Source: Patescibacteria group bacterium (lineage in GTDB: Bacteria; Patescibacteriota; Patescibacteriia; Patescibacteriales; JAHJJO01). From it: a DNA stretch of 15,645 nucleotides. The position numbers and the translations under genes are program-made. The notes under the pieces are model-generated. The model had not been told where the DNA came from and made no database searches. It was given only the letters and a program-made list of their open reading frames with translations. The stretch spans positions 1 to 15,645 of the forward strand of contig JAHJJO010000069.1 of the NCBI GenBank assembly GCA_018822835.1, given 5' to 3'. The stretch's first letter is position 1. Every line of letters starts with the position of its first letter. Shown in pieces: positions 4,966-14,232 of the stretch.

Positions 4966-6996
4966 TTATTTTCTATAAAATCGCAACATTAACAAATTTT
5001 TAGTTACAATAATGGCTGAAAATAAAGAAATAATAATTCCAATAGTTAAGGTAATGGCAAAGCCCTTAACTATGCTTGTAGAGAATTGAATTAAAATAAA
5101 ACATGTTATTAAAGTAGAAATGTTGCCGTCTCGAATTGAAGGCCATGCGCGATGAAATCCCTCTTCAACAGCGTTTATGCGTGATCTTCCTGCTTTTAAT
5201 TCTTCTTTAATCCGTTCAAAAATCAGAACATTAGCATCAACGGCCATTCCAATTGATAAAATAAATCCAGCAATTCCTGATAAAGTTAAAGTCACTGGCC
5301 AAAGTTTAAATACTGCCAATACTAATGTTCCATAAATACACAAAGAAATAACAGCTAACAATCCGTTTATTCGGTAAAATAAAATCATAAATAAAGCTAT
5401 TAGAATTAACCCGATAATTCCAGCTCTTAAACTATTGCTAACAGACTTGCTACCCAAACTAGGCCCAACTGTTTTTTGGCTCACCAACGAAATAGGCACT
5501 GGCAAAGCTCCTGCATTAAGGCGTTGAACCAATAATTTAGCTTCTTTAAGATTAAATTTTCCGCTTATAACCGCTTTTCCGCCTGTAATTTTTTCATTAA
5601 CTGTTGGAGCGCTGATTAAATAACCGTCTAAAAATATCGCTACTTGCTTGTTAATGTTATTATTTGTAATTTCTTCAAATAAATTAGAACCTTGTTTATT
5701 AAATTCCAATCCTACTTCAGGAGAATTGTCATTAGGATTAAATTGAACAGTGGCTCGTTTTAAATCCTTTCCGCTTAATTCAGTGTTTTGCCAATCCTGC
5801 GTTGCGCCTAAAATATCTTGTTTGTTTATTGTCCTAATTAAAATATGGCTAATTTTATATTCATCAATATTTTTTTCGTCTTGCTTGTAAATTAGATGGT
5901 ATCCAAATTTTGTTGCAACCACATATGAAATCGTTCCAATTTTTTGTTCAAAAACAGCATCTTCAAATGGTTTTACCATATTTCCGCGTCCAAACCATCC
6001 TAATTCACCGCCACTTTGATCAGCCCCTGGTTCAGTTGAATGCTTTTTAACTAAATCTGAAAAATTATTTGTATTTGCTTGTTTTTTTATTTCTTTTATT
6101 TTCTCATAAACTTCTTCTTTGCTTGAATCGCTTTGGCATCCTTCGCTTTCTTTATAACAAAGCAACAAATGCGAAGCTTTTATTTGTTTTTCTTCTTTTT
6201 CAGTAAATGGATCTTTCTTAATTCTTTTATCCTCAAGTTTTATAATTTCATATCCATAATTAGTTTTAATTAAATCATTGGTAATTTCTCCAGTTTTCAT
6301 ATTTTGAACAACATCAATAAATTCTGGACTTTCTTTGTTTGTTATCCATCCAAGATCGCCGTTAGCTTCTTTTGTTTTTTCATCCTGGCTATATTCTTTT
6401 GCTAAAGCCCCGAAATCTCCTCTTGATAAAGCTTTTCCTAAAACTTCTGATGCTTTTTCTTCTGCTGTTTTATTAAAATCTTCCATTATTTTTTTTTCTT
6501 CATCTGTTAATTCGCGCTGCTGATCGCCATGTTGTTTAAATTCTAAAATTGGAGTTTCTCCTATTATTTTTATAGCTTCATTAATATCTTTAACACCTGC
6601 TAATTCAACAACAATACGATAATCTCCTCCTGCGGTTTTATTAACCTGCACAACTGGTTCGCTAACTCCAAAAACATTCACTCTGCGTTCAATAACATCT
6701 CTAGCTCCTTCTATTGCGTTAGACCTGTCTTTTGAGGGTATGTTTACAACATCTGCTTGATATACTAAATGCGCTCCTCCTTGTAAATCTAATCCCAATC
6801 TAAAAGGTATTTCTTTTACGCCTGGCAATTTAATAATATTATTAGTTTTGTTTGCAAGCCAAATAGACCCTTTGTTATAATAATTGCCAGCATCAATCAA
6901 TCCGCCAACAATTATTAATACGATAATTAAACCAAAAATCTGCCACATTCGTCCTCGCGCTGATGGTTTTAAAATTTTTTGTAAAACATTATTCAT
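4966..6996 (-). CDS. secD: SecD protein-export membrane protein with two inserted parvulin-like domains
   Basis: Sec translocon accessory protein that uses the proton gradient to help late export. One N-terminal membrane helix (about 18-36) precedes the SecD signature FRLGLDLQGGAHLVYQ (65-80) and RRVNVFGVSEPVVQ; the C-terminal part has five further membrane helices with SIGMAVDANVLIFERIKEE (581-599). Between ELAGVKDINEAIKIIGETP and the later periplasmic segment (AIFLDGYLISAPTV, 453-466) there is about 230 residues of PpiC/SurA-type rotamase sequence. The first module (about 175-258, GDLGWI and YGYEIIKLED) looks partial; the second (about 272-372, KASHLLL, SGGELGWFGRGNMV, FGYHLIYKQDE) looks complete, and ISHILI (382-387) hints at a third start. 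So the protein is 676 residues instead of about 450. secF is not adjacent; cca follows instead. No Shine-Dalgarno is obvious. Confidence 0.9.
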   Translation of the reverse strand: MNNVLQKILKPSARGRMWQIFGLIIVLIIVGGLIDAGNYYNKGSIWLANKTNNIIKLPGVKEIPFRLGLDLQGGAHLVYQADVVNIPSKDRSNAIEGARDVIERRVNVFGVSEPVVQVNKTAGGDYRIVVELAGVKDINEAIKIIGETPILEFKQHGDQQRELTDEEKKIMEDFNKTAEEKASEVLGKALSRGDFGALAKEYSQDEKTKEANGDLGWITNKESPEFIDVVQNMKTGEITNDLIKTNYGYEIIKLEDKRIKKDPFTEKEEKQIKASHLLLCYKESEGCQSDSSKEEVYEKIKEIKKQANTNNFSDLVKKHSTEPGADQSGGELGWFGRGNMVKPFEDAVFEQKIGTISYVVATKFGYHLIYKQDEKNIDEYKISHILIRTINKQDILGATQDWQNTELSGKDLKRATVQFNPNDNSPEVGLEFNKQGSNLFEEITNNNINKQVAIFLDGYLISAPTVNEKITGGKAVISGKFNLKEAKLLVQRLNAGALPVPISLVSQKTVGPSLGSKSVSNSLRAGIIGLILIALFMILFYRINGLLAVISLCIYGTLVLAVFKLWPVTLTLSGIAGFILSIGMAVDANVLIFERIKEELKAGRSRINAVEEGFHRAWPSIRDGNISTLITCFILIQFSTSIVKGFAITLTIGIIISLFSAIIVTKNLLMLRFYRK

Positions 6997-7072
6997 AAAA
7001 TAGACAAAAATATGAAAATTGCAGTAAAAACTTATTGTTCAGTACTTTGAATTTACGAAATGCCACTTTTTT

Positions 7073-7210
7073 GTCATTGCGAGGAGTCCGCCGAATCGGC
7101 GGGCGACGTGGCAATCTCGTTTACCCTGTTAAATAGTCGCAAAGCGAATTTAACAGGGTAAATATCGCATTGCGTTAACAACGAGATTGCTTCGCTTCGC
7201 TCGCAATGAC
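7073..7210. repeat. Palindromic MITE-like repeat (GTCATTGCGAG...CTCGCAATGAC)
   Basis: The ends GTCATTGCGAG (7073-7083) and CTCGCAATGAC (7200-7210) are exact inverted repeats. Nested inside are GCAATCTCGTT/AACGAGATTGC (7111-7121/7180-7190) and TTTACCCTGTTAAAT/ATTTAACAGGGTAAA (7120-7134/7148-7162). This CATTGCGAG-type palindrome is a repeat seen in many unrelated bacterial genomes. It lies between secD and the glycosyltransferase gene and is richer in GC than its surroundings. Confidence 0.85.
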
Positions 7211-7311
7211 AGCGTTGATGACGCATTTTGTAATTCACGGCAGTAAGTCTATTATACCAATCATTTTTATTTTAGCAAGAAAAAGTCTTCTCCAACGCAA
7301 CCTGCCTGGCA

Positions 7312-8673
7312 TTACCTGCCTTTGCGCGATAATACAGTGCTAATAGTTTTTAACATAATTGACAGATCAAGATATATTGATCTATTTTTGATATAAAACA
7401 AATCATATTGTAACTTTTTTAACGTATCTTCATGCGAAGGCGAGTGATATTCTCCTGATATTTGATCCCACCCTGTTACGCCCGGCTTTATTAAAGTTTT
7501 TTCTTTGTAAAAAGGAATATACTTTTCTAAATTTTTTATTAACTCAGGACGTTCCGGGCGCGGACCCACAAAACTCATCTCTCCTTTTAAAATATTTAAT
7601 ACTTGCGGTATTTCATCAATTCGTGTTTTGCGCAAAAAAGAACCAAATTTAGTAATGCGCGGATCGTTTTTAATAGTAATAGAACGGTTGTTGCTTTCTT
7701 CTTTCATTGTCCTAAATTTAAACATTCTAAATTCCCTGTTATTTTTTCCAGCTCTTTTCATTGTAATAAAAACAGGACCTTTACTTTCTATTTTAATTAA
7801 AAACGCTATAATTGGCCAAAAAACGCATGTAATAATAAAAATTAATAATGCCAATATTATATCATAGCTCCTCTTTACTATGTTAAAAAATTTTTTTTCG
7901 CCTTTATTCAAATTTTCCAAAAACCACATTTCATTAATTGCTTTAACAGGAATTTTTCCTGTAACATTTTCATAAAAATGCGGCAAAGTTGTATAATTAA
8001 TTTGTAATGACATACATTGAAATAACGCGGATCGCAATGTATGTGATTCACGAGGATCAGCAGCCAAAACAACTGTATTTATTTTGTAATCAATAATAAC
8101 TTTTTTTAAATTTGTCATGTCGGATATAACGGGAATATTATTAATATTATGTTTAATTTGTTTATTATTAATAATCAGTAAAACATTAAATCCCAAACGC
8201 GGATTTTTTCTTAATTTTTCAATCAATTCATAAACCTGTTGATTAATGCCTATTATTATGATATTGTTTTTGGGAGATATTTTAAGAATCCAATTAAAAA
8301 ATTTTCTCCACAAAAAAAACAAAATAATAAAAATAGCAATGCAAAGAAATAGATTTGTTTTTGGTGCAATATCAAATTGTGGGATTAAATAAAAGAAAAT
8401 AACCGAAAATAATCCTGCTATTATTATACAACGGCTTGTAAGCATAATAAACCTGATATTATTTACTGCTAAATTTAAATTATACAGGTCGGCAATATAG
8501 AAAATAAAAATCCAGACAATAAAAATAATTGTAAAAAGCCAACAATGCTTTTGCCAAAGATCCAAACCTGGTTTGCTCCAATATCTAATTAACAAAGTAA
8601 TATACAGCGAACTGTATAGCATTGCAACATCGCCTGTTAAAAGTATTAATTTTTTTATTGTTCTATAATACAT
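7312..8673 (-). CDS. Polyprenyl glycosylphosphotransferase (sugar-1-phosphate transferase, WbaP/EpsL type)
   Basis: Transfers a sugar phosphate to undecaprenyl phosphate, the first step of building a surface polysaccharide or glycan. The N-terminal ~130 residues hold four or so hydrophobic segments (about 8-30, 45-63, 78-98, 108-128), followed by a cytosolic nucleotide-fold-like region ([18 protein letters not shown]). A further hydrophobic hairpin (272-294) precedes the conserved catalytic domain: [18 protein letters not shown] (306-323), [20 protein letters not shown] (337-356, with the Asp-Glu pair 353-354) and [14 protein letters not shown] (364-377). Its length, 453, is normal. The sugar cannot be told from sequence. 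It is the only glycan gene in the window and is divergent from holB, with 65 bp between them. Confidence 0.9.
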   Translation of the reverse strand: MYYRTIKKLILLTGDVAMLYSSLYITLLIRYWSKPGLDLWQKHCWLFTIIFIVWIFIFYIADLYNLNLAVNNIRFIMLTSRCIIIAGLFSVIFFYLIPQFDIAPKTNLFLCIAIFIILFFLWRKFFNWILKISPKNNIIIIGINQQVYELIEKLRKNPRLGFNVLLIINNKQIKHNINNIPVISDMTNLKKVIIDYKINTVVLAADPRESHTLRSALFQCMSLQINYTTLPHFYENVTGKIPVKAINEMWFLENLNKGEKKFFNIVKRSYDIILALLIFIITCVFWPIIAFLIKIESKGPVFITMKRAGKNNREFRMFKFRTMKEESNNRSITIKNDPRITKFGSFLRKTRIDEIPQVLNILKGEMSFVGPRPERPELIKNLEKYIPFYKEKTLIKPGVTGWDQISGEYHSPSHEDTLKKLQYDLFYIKNRSIYLDLSIMLKTISTVLSRKGR

Positions 8674-8680
8674 AAATTAG

Positions 8681-8716
8681 TTTATAAAGTTAAAAGTTCA
8701 TAAAGTCTATAAAGTT
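8681..8716. repeat. ATAAAGTT-family repeat in the divergent gap before holB
   Basis: Three or four units of TTTATAAAGTTAAAAGTTCA fill the gap between the two divergent start codons. Any promoters of both genes must overlap this repeat or the AT-rich TATTATATTAAC just after it. Confidence 0.75.
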
Positions 8717-8738
8717 ATTATTATATTAACATATTTTT

Positions 8739-9803
8739 ATGAAATTTAATTGGCCATTTATTGGTAATGAAAATGTTGTTCATTTTTTACAAAAAAACAT
8801 TACTAATAATACAATTTCAAACGCGTATATTTTTTTAGGTCCTGTTGACCTAGGAAAATCAACAATAGCACGTTTTTTTGCAAAAAGTTTGTTGTGCCAA
8901 AATAAGGATCAAGTAGAAATTATCACTCCTTGTGAAAATTGCGATGCATGCGAAAAATTGCAAATTATTGAAAAACAATATAATATTGCAGAAAACGGAT
9001 GCAAAACTTTATATGGAGATTTTTATTTAGTTAACAAAGAAAAAGAAGCAAAAAATATTTCCATTCAACAAATTAGAGAATTCATTAGCGCATTAGGCAT
9101 GAGTTCATTTTTTAATTCATATAAAGTCGGGATTATTGAATCAGCGGAAACTTTAAGCTTGGGAGCGGCAAATGCTCTTCTCAAAACTTTAGAAGAGCCA
9201 AAACAAAAAGTAGTAATAATATTAGTTGTTTCTTCTTTAAAGGACTTACCAGAAACAATAGTTTCCCGTAGCCAAATATTAAATTTTTATCCAGTTGCAA
9301 GTGATATTATTTATGATTATTTAACAATAACACGCAAAACAACTCACAGTGTTGCAAAAAATTTATCTAAATTATGCCTTGGTCGACCAGCATTGGCTGT
9401 AAAATTTTTAGAAAATAAAAATTTTTATGAAAATTATATTAAAAAAGTAAAGATATTTTTAGAGTTTCATAATCAAGACATAAATGACCGTTTTCAAGCA
9501 ATTGAAGAATTAATGAAAAAGAATACTGATGATCAAACGCCTGTTCAGCTTGCTAATGACGCAATAATAATATGGATGGGAATAGTTAGAGATTTACTTT
9601 TATTAGACTCTGGTCACACTGATTTAATTCAACATCAAATAGTGAGCGATGAACTTCGTCAGATTGTTAAAATAAACATAGAGGCAGAAAAAAATTCAGA
9701 CAATTTATTAAAATTAATGCAAATTTTAGAAAAAGCCAAACAATATCTAAAAGCAAATGTTAATCCAAAATTAGTGTTAGAAAATGCGGTGAGCAGTTTA
9801 TAA
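8739..9803 (+). CDS. holB: DNA polymerase III delta'-type clamp-loader subunit
   Basis: AAA+ subunit that helps load the sliding clamp. Walker A is GPVDLGKST (34-42). A zinc-binding set C53, C65, C68, C71 follows (TPCENCDACEKL). The sensor region reads SAETLSLGAANALLKTLEEP (135-154), which is very typical of delta'/gamma subunits. The Walker B position has GIIESAE instead of the D-E pair, and the SRC arginine-finger motif reads SRSQ (176-179), so ATPase activity is doubtful, as in many delta' proteins. The C-terminal half is helical and poorly conserved. At 354 residues it is too short for a DnaX tau chain. No Shine-Dalgarno is evident before the ATG. holB and proS are co-directional, 128 bp apart. 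Confidence 0.85.
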   Translation: MKFNWPFIGNENVVHFLQKNITNNTISNAYIFLGPVDLGKSTIARFFAKSLLCQNKDQVEIITPCENCDACEKLQIIEKQYNIAENGCKTLYGDFYLVNKEKEAKNISIQQIREFISALGMSSFFNSYKVGIIESAETLSLGAANALLKTLEEPKQKVVIILVVSSLKDLPETIVSRSQILNFYPVASDIIYDYLTITRKTTHSVAKNLSKLCLGRPALAVKFLENKNFYENYIKKVKIFLEFHNQDINDRFQAIEELMKKNTDDQTPVQLANDAIIIWMGIVRDLLLLDSGHTDLIQHQIVSDELRQIVKINIEAEKNSDNLLKLMQILEKAKQYLKANVNPKLVLENAVSSL

Positions 9804-9806
9804 AAT

Positions 9807-9838
9807 CGCATAGCGCATAACATGGAACGCATAACGTA
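9807..9838. repeat. CGCATAAC-family repeat after holB
   Basis: CGCATAGCGCATAACATGGAACGCATAACG follows the holB stop by a few bases. It is the same unit that is inserted in cca around 4374-4402, here intergenic. Confidence 0.65.
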
Positions 9839-9931
9839 TTGCAATTTAGATTAAATGTGTAATAAATTTTTAATCTTGTGATAGCCTCCAATAAAATCAA
9901 ACAACAACAAAATTAATTTGTAATTGAATAT

Positions 9932-11179
9932 ATGCGACAATCAAAACTTTTTACAAAAACAATAAAAGAATTACCTAAAGATGAAACAAGTTTTAATGCT
10001 AAAGCTTTAATTAGAGCTGGATTTATTGATAAAGTAAGCGCGGGAGTTTATACGTTTTTACCACTTGGATTAAAAGTGCATAATAAAATTTGCAATATAG
10101 TTCGCAAAGAAATGAATGTTATTGGAGGGCAAGAAATTTTAATGCCCGCATTGACACCAAAAGAATTCTGGCAAGTTACTGATAGGTGGAATAATTTTGA
10201 CGCCTTGTTTCAGTTAGCTGGAAGCGACAAAAAAGAATATGCCTTAGGCGCAACTCACGAAGAAATTATTACGCCATTAGTTAAAAAATTTATTTTTTCA
10301 TACAAAGAATTGCCTACATATATTTATCAAATACAAACTAAATTCAGAAATGAATTGCGAGCTAAAGCAGGGCTAATAAGGGGCAGAGAATTTTCAATGA
10401 AAGATTTATATTCTTTTCACGCTGATGAAAAAAATTTAGATGAATTTTATGAATTAATGAAAAAGGTTTATTTTAAAATATATAAACAATGCGGTTTATT
10501 GAATATTACTTATTTAACTTATGCTTCAGGTGGAGCTTTTTCAAAATATTCCCATGAATTTCAAACATTAACTAATGCAGGAGAGGATATTATTTATATT
10601 TGCAGTAATTGCCGCACAGCCATTAATCAAGAAATTATTAAAGAACAAACACATTGCCCAGAATGCAATGATAAAAACTTTCAAAAAGCCAAAGCCGTAG
10701 AAGTTGGTAATATTTTTAAATTAGGCACTCGTTTTTCCAAGCCATTTAATTTGCAATACGTCGATCAAAACGGAAAACATAAAGATATAATTATGGGTTG
10801 TTACGGATTTGGACCAAGCCGAGTTATGGCTACTATCGTTGAAACTCATAATGATGACAAAGGCATAATTTGGCCTGAAGAAGTAGCGCCATTTAAAGTT
10901 CATTTAATAGGAATCAGGAATAAGGAATTAGGAATCAGGAATCAAATAGAAAAATTTTATCAAAATTTACAAAAAAATAATATAGAAGTCTTGTATGATG
11001 ACAGAGACGATGTTAGGCCTGGCGAAAAATTCGCAGACGCTGATTTAATCGGTTGCCCTTATCGCATTGTGGTTAGCGAAAGAACATTGGCGGAAAATAG
11101 CGTGGAGATTAAAAAGAGAGGAAAAGAAAAATGCGAGATGATTAAAATTGATGATGTTATTAATTACTTTAAAAAATAA
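9932..11179 (+). CDS. proS: Prolyl-tRNA synthetase, short form without editing insertion domain
   Basis: Class II synthetase that charges tRNA-Pro. The N-terminus MRQSKLFTKTIKELPKDE and KALIRAGFIDKVSAGVYTFLPLG are typical of bacterial-type ProRS; motif 2 is around TKFRNELRAKAGLIRGREFSMKD (136-158) and motif 3 is CYGFGPSRVMATIVE (290-304). Between them, only a short segment with CSNC...CPEC (224, 227, 242, 245) replaces the ~180-residue INS editing domain of long bacterial enzymes, so mischarged Ala-tRNA-Pro would not be cleared in cis. The anticodon-binding domain follows (APFKVHLI ... NIEVLYDDRDDVRPGEKFADADLIG). Residues 327-338 (GIRNKELGIRNQ) are a repeat insert at the first loop of that domain. 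The gene ends at the two-way terminator shared with clpB. Confidence 0.95.
   Translation: MRQSKLFTKTIKELPKDETSFNAKALIRAGFIDKVSAGVYTFLPLGLKVHNKICNIVRKEMNVIGGQEILMPALTPKEFWQVTDRWNNFDALFQLAGSDKKEYALGATHEEIITPLVKKFIFSYKELPTYIYQIQTKFRNELRAKAGLIRGREFSMKDLYSFHADEKNLDEFYELMKKVYFKIYKQCGLLNITYLTYASGGAFSKYSHEFQTLTNAGEDIIYICSNCRTAINQEIIKEQTHCPECNDKNFQKAKAVEVGNIFKLGTRFSKPFNLQYVDQNGKHKDIIMGCYGFGPSRVMATIVETHNDDKGIIWPEEVAPFKVHLIGIRNKELGIRNQIEKFYQNLQKNNIEVLYDDRDDVRPGEKFADADLIGCPYRIVVSERTLAENSVEIKKRGKEKCEMIKIDDVINYFKK
10910..10945. repeat. ELGIRNK repeat inserted in proS
   Basis: GGAATCAGGAATAAGGAATT-type units encode GIRNKELGIRNQ. They are the same repeat as in cca (4584-4634) and in the same frame. Of the sense frames only this one avoids TAG/TAA. 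Confidence 0.8.
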
Positions 11180-11223
11180 AAATAGAGTGCACTATAGAGT
11201 GCTCTATAATGCACTCTATTTTT
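11178..11223. terminator. Two-way intrinsic terminator between convergent proS and clpB
   Basis: AAAAATAGAGTGCA (11178-11191) pairs exactly with TGCACTCTATTTTT (11210-11223), enclosing a second inverted repeat TATAGAG/CTCTATA (11193-11199/11202-11208). The A-run and T-run at the two ends let it work in both directions. It overlaps the proS stop codon and ends 2 bp before the clpB stop. Confidence 0.9.
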
Positions 11224-11225
11224 GC

Positions 11226-13886
11226 TCAAGCTCTCACCACCACTTTATCCTCCACATTCAAATCAATCGTAATTTTAGCGCCATTTTTGATTTTTCCTTC
11301 TATAATTTGTAAAGACAATTCGTCTAAAATCATATTCTGAATAACCCGTTTTAACGGACGCGCGCCAAAAGTTATGTCGTAGCTTTTATCTGCTAAAAGT
11401 TTTTTTGCTTTAGAACTAATTTTAAGACTTATATCTTTGTTGGTTTTTAATCTTTGCTGAACTTTTTTTAATTCAAGGTCAATAATTTGCGCTAAAACCT
11501 TTTTGTTTAAATTTTTAAACAAAACAATTTCATCAATGCGATTCAAAAATTCAAGCTTAAAATGTCCTTTAAGTATTTTATTTATTTTTTCCCACATTTC
11601 ATCTCTGCGCATTTGAACAGCATGCTTTACGTCTACGTGATTATTAAAACCAATAGAGTATTGTTTAATAATCTCATTGCCTAAATTTGAAGTCATTATA
11701 ATAATAGTATTTTTAAAATTAACTGTGCGACCTTTTGCGTCAGTTAAATGTCCATCATCTAAAATTTGAAGTAAAATATTAAATACTTCTGGGTGGGCTT
11801 TTTCTATTTCATCAAATAAAATAACACTATAAGGCCTTCGACGAACTTTTTCTGTTATTTGCCCTCCTTCTTCATAACCTATGTAGCCGGGAGGAGAGCC
11901 AATTATTTTGGCTACACTATGTTTTTCCATAAATTCACTCATATCCAAACGGATTAAAGCGTTTTCATTATCAAAAATAAACTCGGCTAATGTTTTGGCA
12001 AGCTCTGTTTTTCCAACACCAGTAGGTCCTACAAAAAGAAAAGATCCAATTGGTTTTTTTTCTTCATTTATTCCAGCGCGCGAACGACGTATGGCGTTTG
12101 CCACGGCTTTAATAGCTTCGTCTTGTCCAACAACGCGATTTTGTAATACTTTTTCCGCTCTGCCGAGTTTTTTTACTTCACTTTCAAGCATTTTAGAAAC
12201 AGGAATTCCAGTCCAACGCGAAACAACTTTTGCAATATCTTCTTCGTCAATTTCTTCTTTTAAAAGATTCTGCCCGCTTTTTTGAATTTTATCAAATTGC
12301 GCCTTTTGTTGATTAATTTCTTTTTGCAGTTCAGGAATTTTAAAATAACGTATTTCCGCAACCCGAGTTAAGTCGTCTCCTCTACGTTCAATAATTTCAG
12401 CTTGCGCCTTTAATTCGTCTATTTCTTTTGTTGACTCACGAATTTTTGAAATAATATTTTTTTCATTATTCCAATGCAATTCTATTTGACTTGATTTTTC
12501 TTTTAATTGAACAAGCTCTTTATTAATGTTTTTTAATTTAACAATGTCATTTTTATTAATCTTATTTTTCCCGGAAGTAATAGGCATTAATCCGGCTTTT
12601 GCTATTTCTAAACGTTTAATTTCTCGTTTTAAATTATCTAACTCTTCAGGCATAGAATCAATTGCAACCCTTAATGCGGAAGTTGCTTCATCAATTAAAT
12701 CAATTGCTTTGTCTGGCAAAAATCTGTCAGCAATGTAGCGTACTGACAATTTTGATGCCGCAATTAAAGCATCATCCGTGATACGCACTCCATGATGCAC
12801 TTCATATTTTTCTTTAATTCCGCGAAGTATAGCGATTGTTTCTTCAGCGTTTGGTTCAGATACATAAATTGGCTGAAACCTTCTCTCTAAAGCAGAGTCC
12901 CGTTCAATGTATTTTTGATATTCTTTTGCTGTAGTGGCTCCAATTGTTTTTAATTCTCCACGAGCCAAAGCAGGCTTCAACATATTAGAAGCATCCATTG
13001 TTCCTTCTGGAGATCCTGTCCCCACAATAGTGTGCAATTCATCAATAAATAAAATCAAATTCCCTTCTTGAGATTTAACTTCTTTTAGAACGGCTTTTAA
13101 TCTGTCTTCAAATTCACCTCTAAATTTAGCTCCTGCCACAAGAAGTCCTAAATCTAAGCCAACTATTTGTTTATTTTGAAGGCTTTCAGGCACATCTCCA
13201 TTAATTATCCGTTGCGCCAAACCCTCAACAATTGCTGTTTTGCCTGTTCCGGCTTCTCCAATTAAAACAGGATTATTTTTTGTTCTGCGAATAAGAATTT
13301 GAATAATGCGCCTTATTTCTTCATCCCTGCCAATAACAGGATCTAATTTTTTTTGTTTTGCAAGGTCTGTTAAATTAACTGTATATCTTTCAATTGCTCT
13401 AAATTTTGTTTCAGGAAAAGCGTCAGTAATCTTTTGCGAACCGCGCAAATTCTTTAATGCTTGCACGACTTTTTCATATTCAATATTAAAATTGAGTAAA
13501 ATACTTTGAGCTTTTGATTGTATTCCTATTAAAGCCAAAACCAAATGTTCTGTGGAAACATATTCATCCTGCATTTGATCAGCTTCTTTTTTGGCTCTTT
13601 CTAAAATCATTGCTATTTCATTCGTGCCTTGCACAGCCCCAATTTCAATGCCAAGCGAGGAGCTTCGAGTTTTTGGCAATTTTTCAATTTCATTTATTAC
13701 ACATTTTTCCACATCAAGCACGTCAACTCTAATTTTTTCCAGAATTGGCTTAATTAAACTTTCATCCTGCTGCAATAAAGAAAGCAGTATATGCAAACCT
13801 TCAATATATTGCTGACCATAATTTTGCGCGATCACTTGAGCGTTAATTATTGCTTCCTGCGATTTATTTGTAAATTTATTAAACAT
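11226..13886 (-). CDS. clpB: Chaperone ClpB (Hsp100 disaggregase)
   Basis: Hexameric AAA+ disaggregase that works with DnaK. An N-terminal Clp domain (about 1-145) precedes the first ATPase ring: Walker A GEAGTGKT (210-217), Walker B ILFIDE (278-283), arginine-finger ERRFQ (334-338). A long coiled-coil M-domain (about 407-535) identifies ClpB rather than ClpA or ClpX. The second ring has [11 protein letters not shown], Walker A GPTGVGKT (620-627), Walker B VILFDE (688-693) and the C-terminal [10 protein letters not shown]. No ClpP-binding IGF/L loop is apparent in the second ring. Length 886 is close to the family norm. Control is by a sigma70-type promoter with an overlapping CIRCE site (14049-14107), implying HrcA repression; the ~190-nt leader contains the heptamer array. 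Confidence 0.96.
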   Translation of the reverse strand: MFNKFTNKSQEAIINAQVIAQNYGQQYIEGLHILLSLLQQDESLIKPILEKIRVDVLDVEKCVINEIEKLPKTRSSSLGIEIGAVQGTNEIAMILERAKKEADQMQDEYVSTEHLVLALIGIQSKAQSILLNFNIEYEKVVQALKNLRGSQKITDAFPETKFRAIERYTVNLTDLAKQKKLDPVIGRDEEIRRIIQILIRRTKNNPVLIGEAGTGKTAIVEGLAQRIINGDVPESLQNKQIVGLDLGLLVAGAKFRGEFEDRLKAVLKEVKSQEGNLILFIDELHTIVGTGSPEGTMDASNMLKPALARGELKTIGATTAKEYQKYIERDSALERRFQPIYVSEPNAEETIAILRGIKEKYEVHHGVRITDDALIAASKLSVRYIADRFLPDKAIDLIDEATSALRVAIDSMPEELDNLKREIKRLEIAKAGLMPITSGKNKINKNDIVKLKNINKELVQLKEKSSQIELHWNNEKNIISKIRESTKEIDELKAQAEIIERRGDDLTRVAEIRYFKIPELQKEINQQKAQFDKIQKSGQNLLKEEIDEEDIAKVVSRWTGIPVSKMLESEVKKLGRAEKVLQNRVVGQDEAIKAVANAIRRSRAGINEEKKPIGSFLFVGPTGVGKTELAKTLAEFIFDNENALIRLDMSEFMEKHSVAKIIGSPPGYIGYEEGGQITEKVRRRPYSVILFDEIEKAHPEVFNILLQILDDGHLTDAKGRTVNFKNTIIIMTSNLGNEIIKQYSIGFNNHVDVKHAVQMRRDEMWEKINKILKGHFKLEFLNRIDEIVLFKNLNKKVLAQIIDLELKKVQQRLKTNKDISLKISSKAKKLLADKSYDITFGARPLKRVIQNMILDELSLQIIEGKIKNGAKITIDLNVEDKVVVRA

Positions 13887-13892
13887 AGATAG

Positions 13893-14047
13893 TCAATTAG
13901 CAATTTACAATTAGCAATGAACAATTAAAATAATAAATTAAAATTTAATGCAAATTAATTGGATAATTGTTAATTGATAATTGGATAATTGTTAATTGTT
14001 AATTGTTAATTGTTAATTGTTAATTGTTAATTGTTAATTGTTAATTG
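13893..14047. repeat. AT-rich repeats and eight tandem TTAATTG heptamers in the clpB leader
   Basis: Units of TTAATTG repeat exactly eight times at 13992-14047, preceded by degenerate relatives (GGATAATTG, CAATTAGCAATT) down to 13893. It lies between the clpB start codon and its predicted transcription start, so it would be in the 5' untranslated region. The 346-bp gap between clpB and the dehydrogenase gene otherwise holds the clpB promoter, CIRCE and the two palindromes listed here. Confidence 0.85.
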
Positions 14048-14048
14048 T

Positions 14049-14075
14049 TTAGCACTCTCGTTATTTGACTGCTAA
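14049..14075. promoter_or_regulatory. CIRCE operator (HrcA site) of clpB
   Basis: TTAGCACTC-N9-GACTGCTAA matches the CIRCE consensus TTAGCACTC-N9-GAGTGCTAA with one mismatch. It covers the predicted clpB transcription start, the classical place for HrcA repression of heat-shock genes. Confidence 0.9.
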
Positions 14076-14079
14076 TGTT

Positions 14080-14107
14080 AATATAGCACACAAAATTATT
14101 TCGTCAA
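14080..14107 (-). promoter_or_regulatory. clpB promoter
   Basis: On the minus strand, TTGACG (14107-14102) and TATATT (14085-14080) are 16 bp apart, with the start predicted near 14073, inside CIRCE. Confidence 0.8.
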
Positions 14108-14168
14108 GAAAATACTATTCACATAATATTATTAAAATGGTAGGATTAATTATATAAAACAGGGATTA

Positions 14169-14218
14169 AGAAACTAAGTTTCCCTTAATAACTGTTTTTA
14201 GTTGGAAACTTAGTTTCC
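14169..14218. promoter_or_regulatory. Two 15-bp palindromes upstream of the dehydrogenase (candidate operators)
   Basis: AGAAACTAAGTTTCC (14169-14183) and GGAAACTTAGTTTCC (14204-14218) are copies of one odd-centred palindrome, 35 bp apart centre to centre, the second ending 14 bp before the ATG. In RNA they could also pair with each other. The regulator is unknown; TATATAAAA just upstream (14151-14159) may be the -10. Confidence 0.7.
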
Positions 14219-14232
14219 AATACTACAAACTT

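Noticed and set aside
7073..7210. Insertion sequence between secD and the glycosyltransferase
   Set aside because: Nested palindrome without any transposase frame; treated as a MITE-like repeat.
13992..14047. CRISPR array
   Set aside because: The unit is 7 bp in pure tandem with no spacers.
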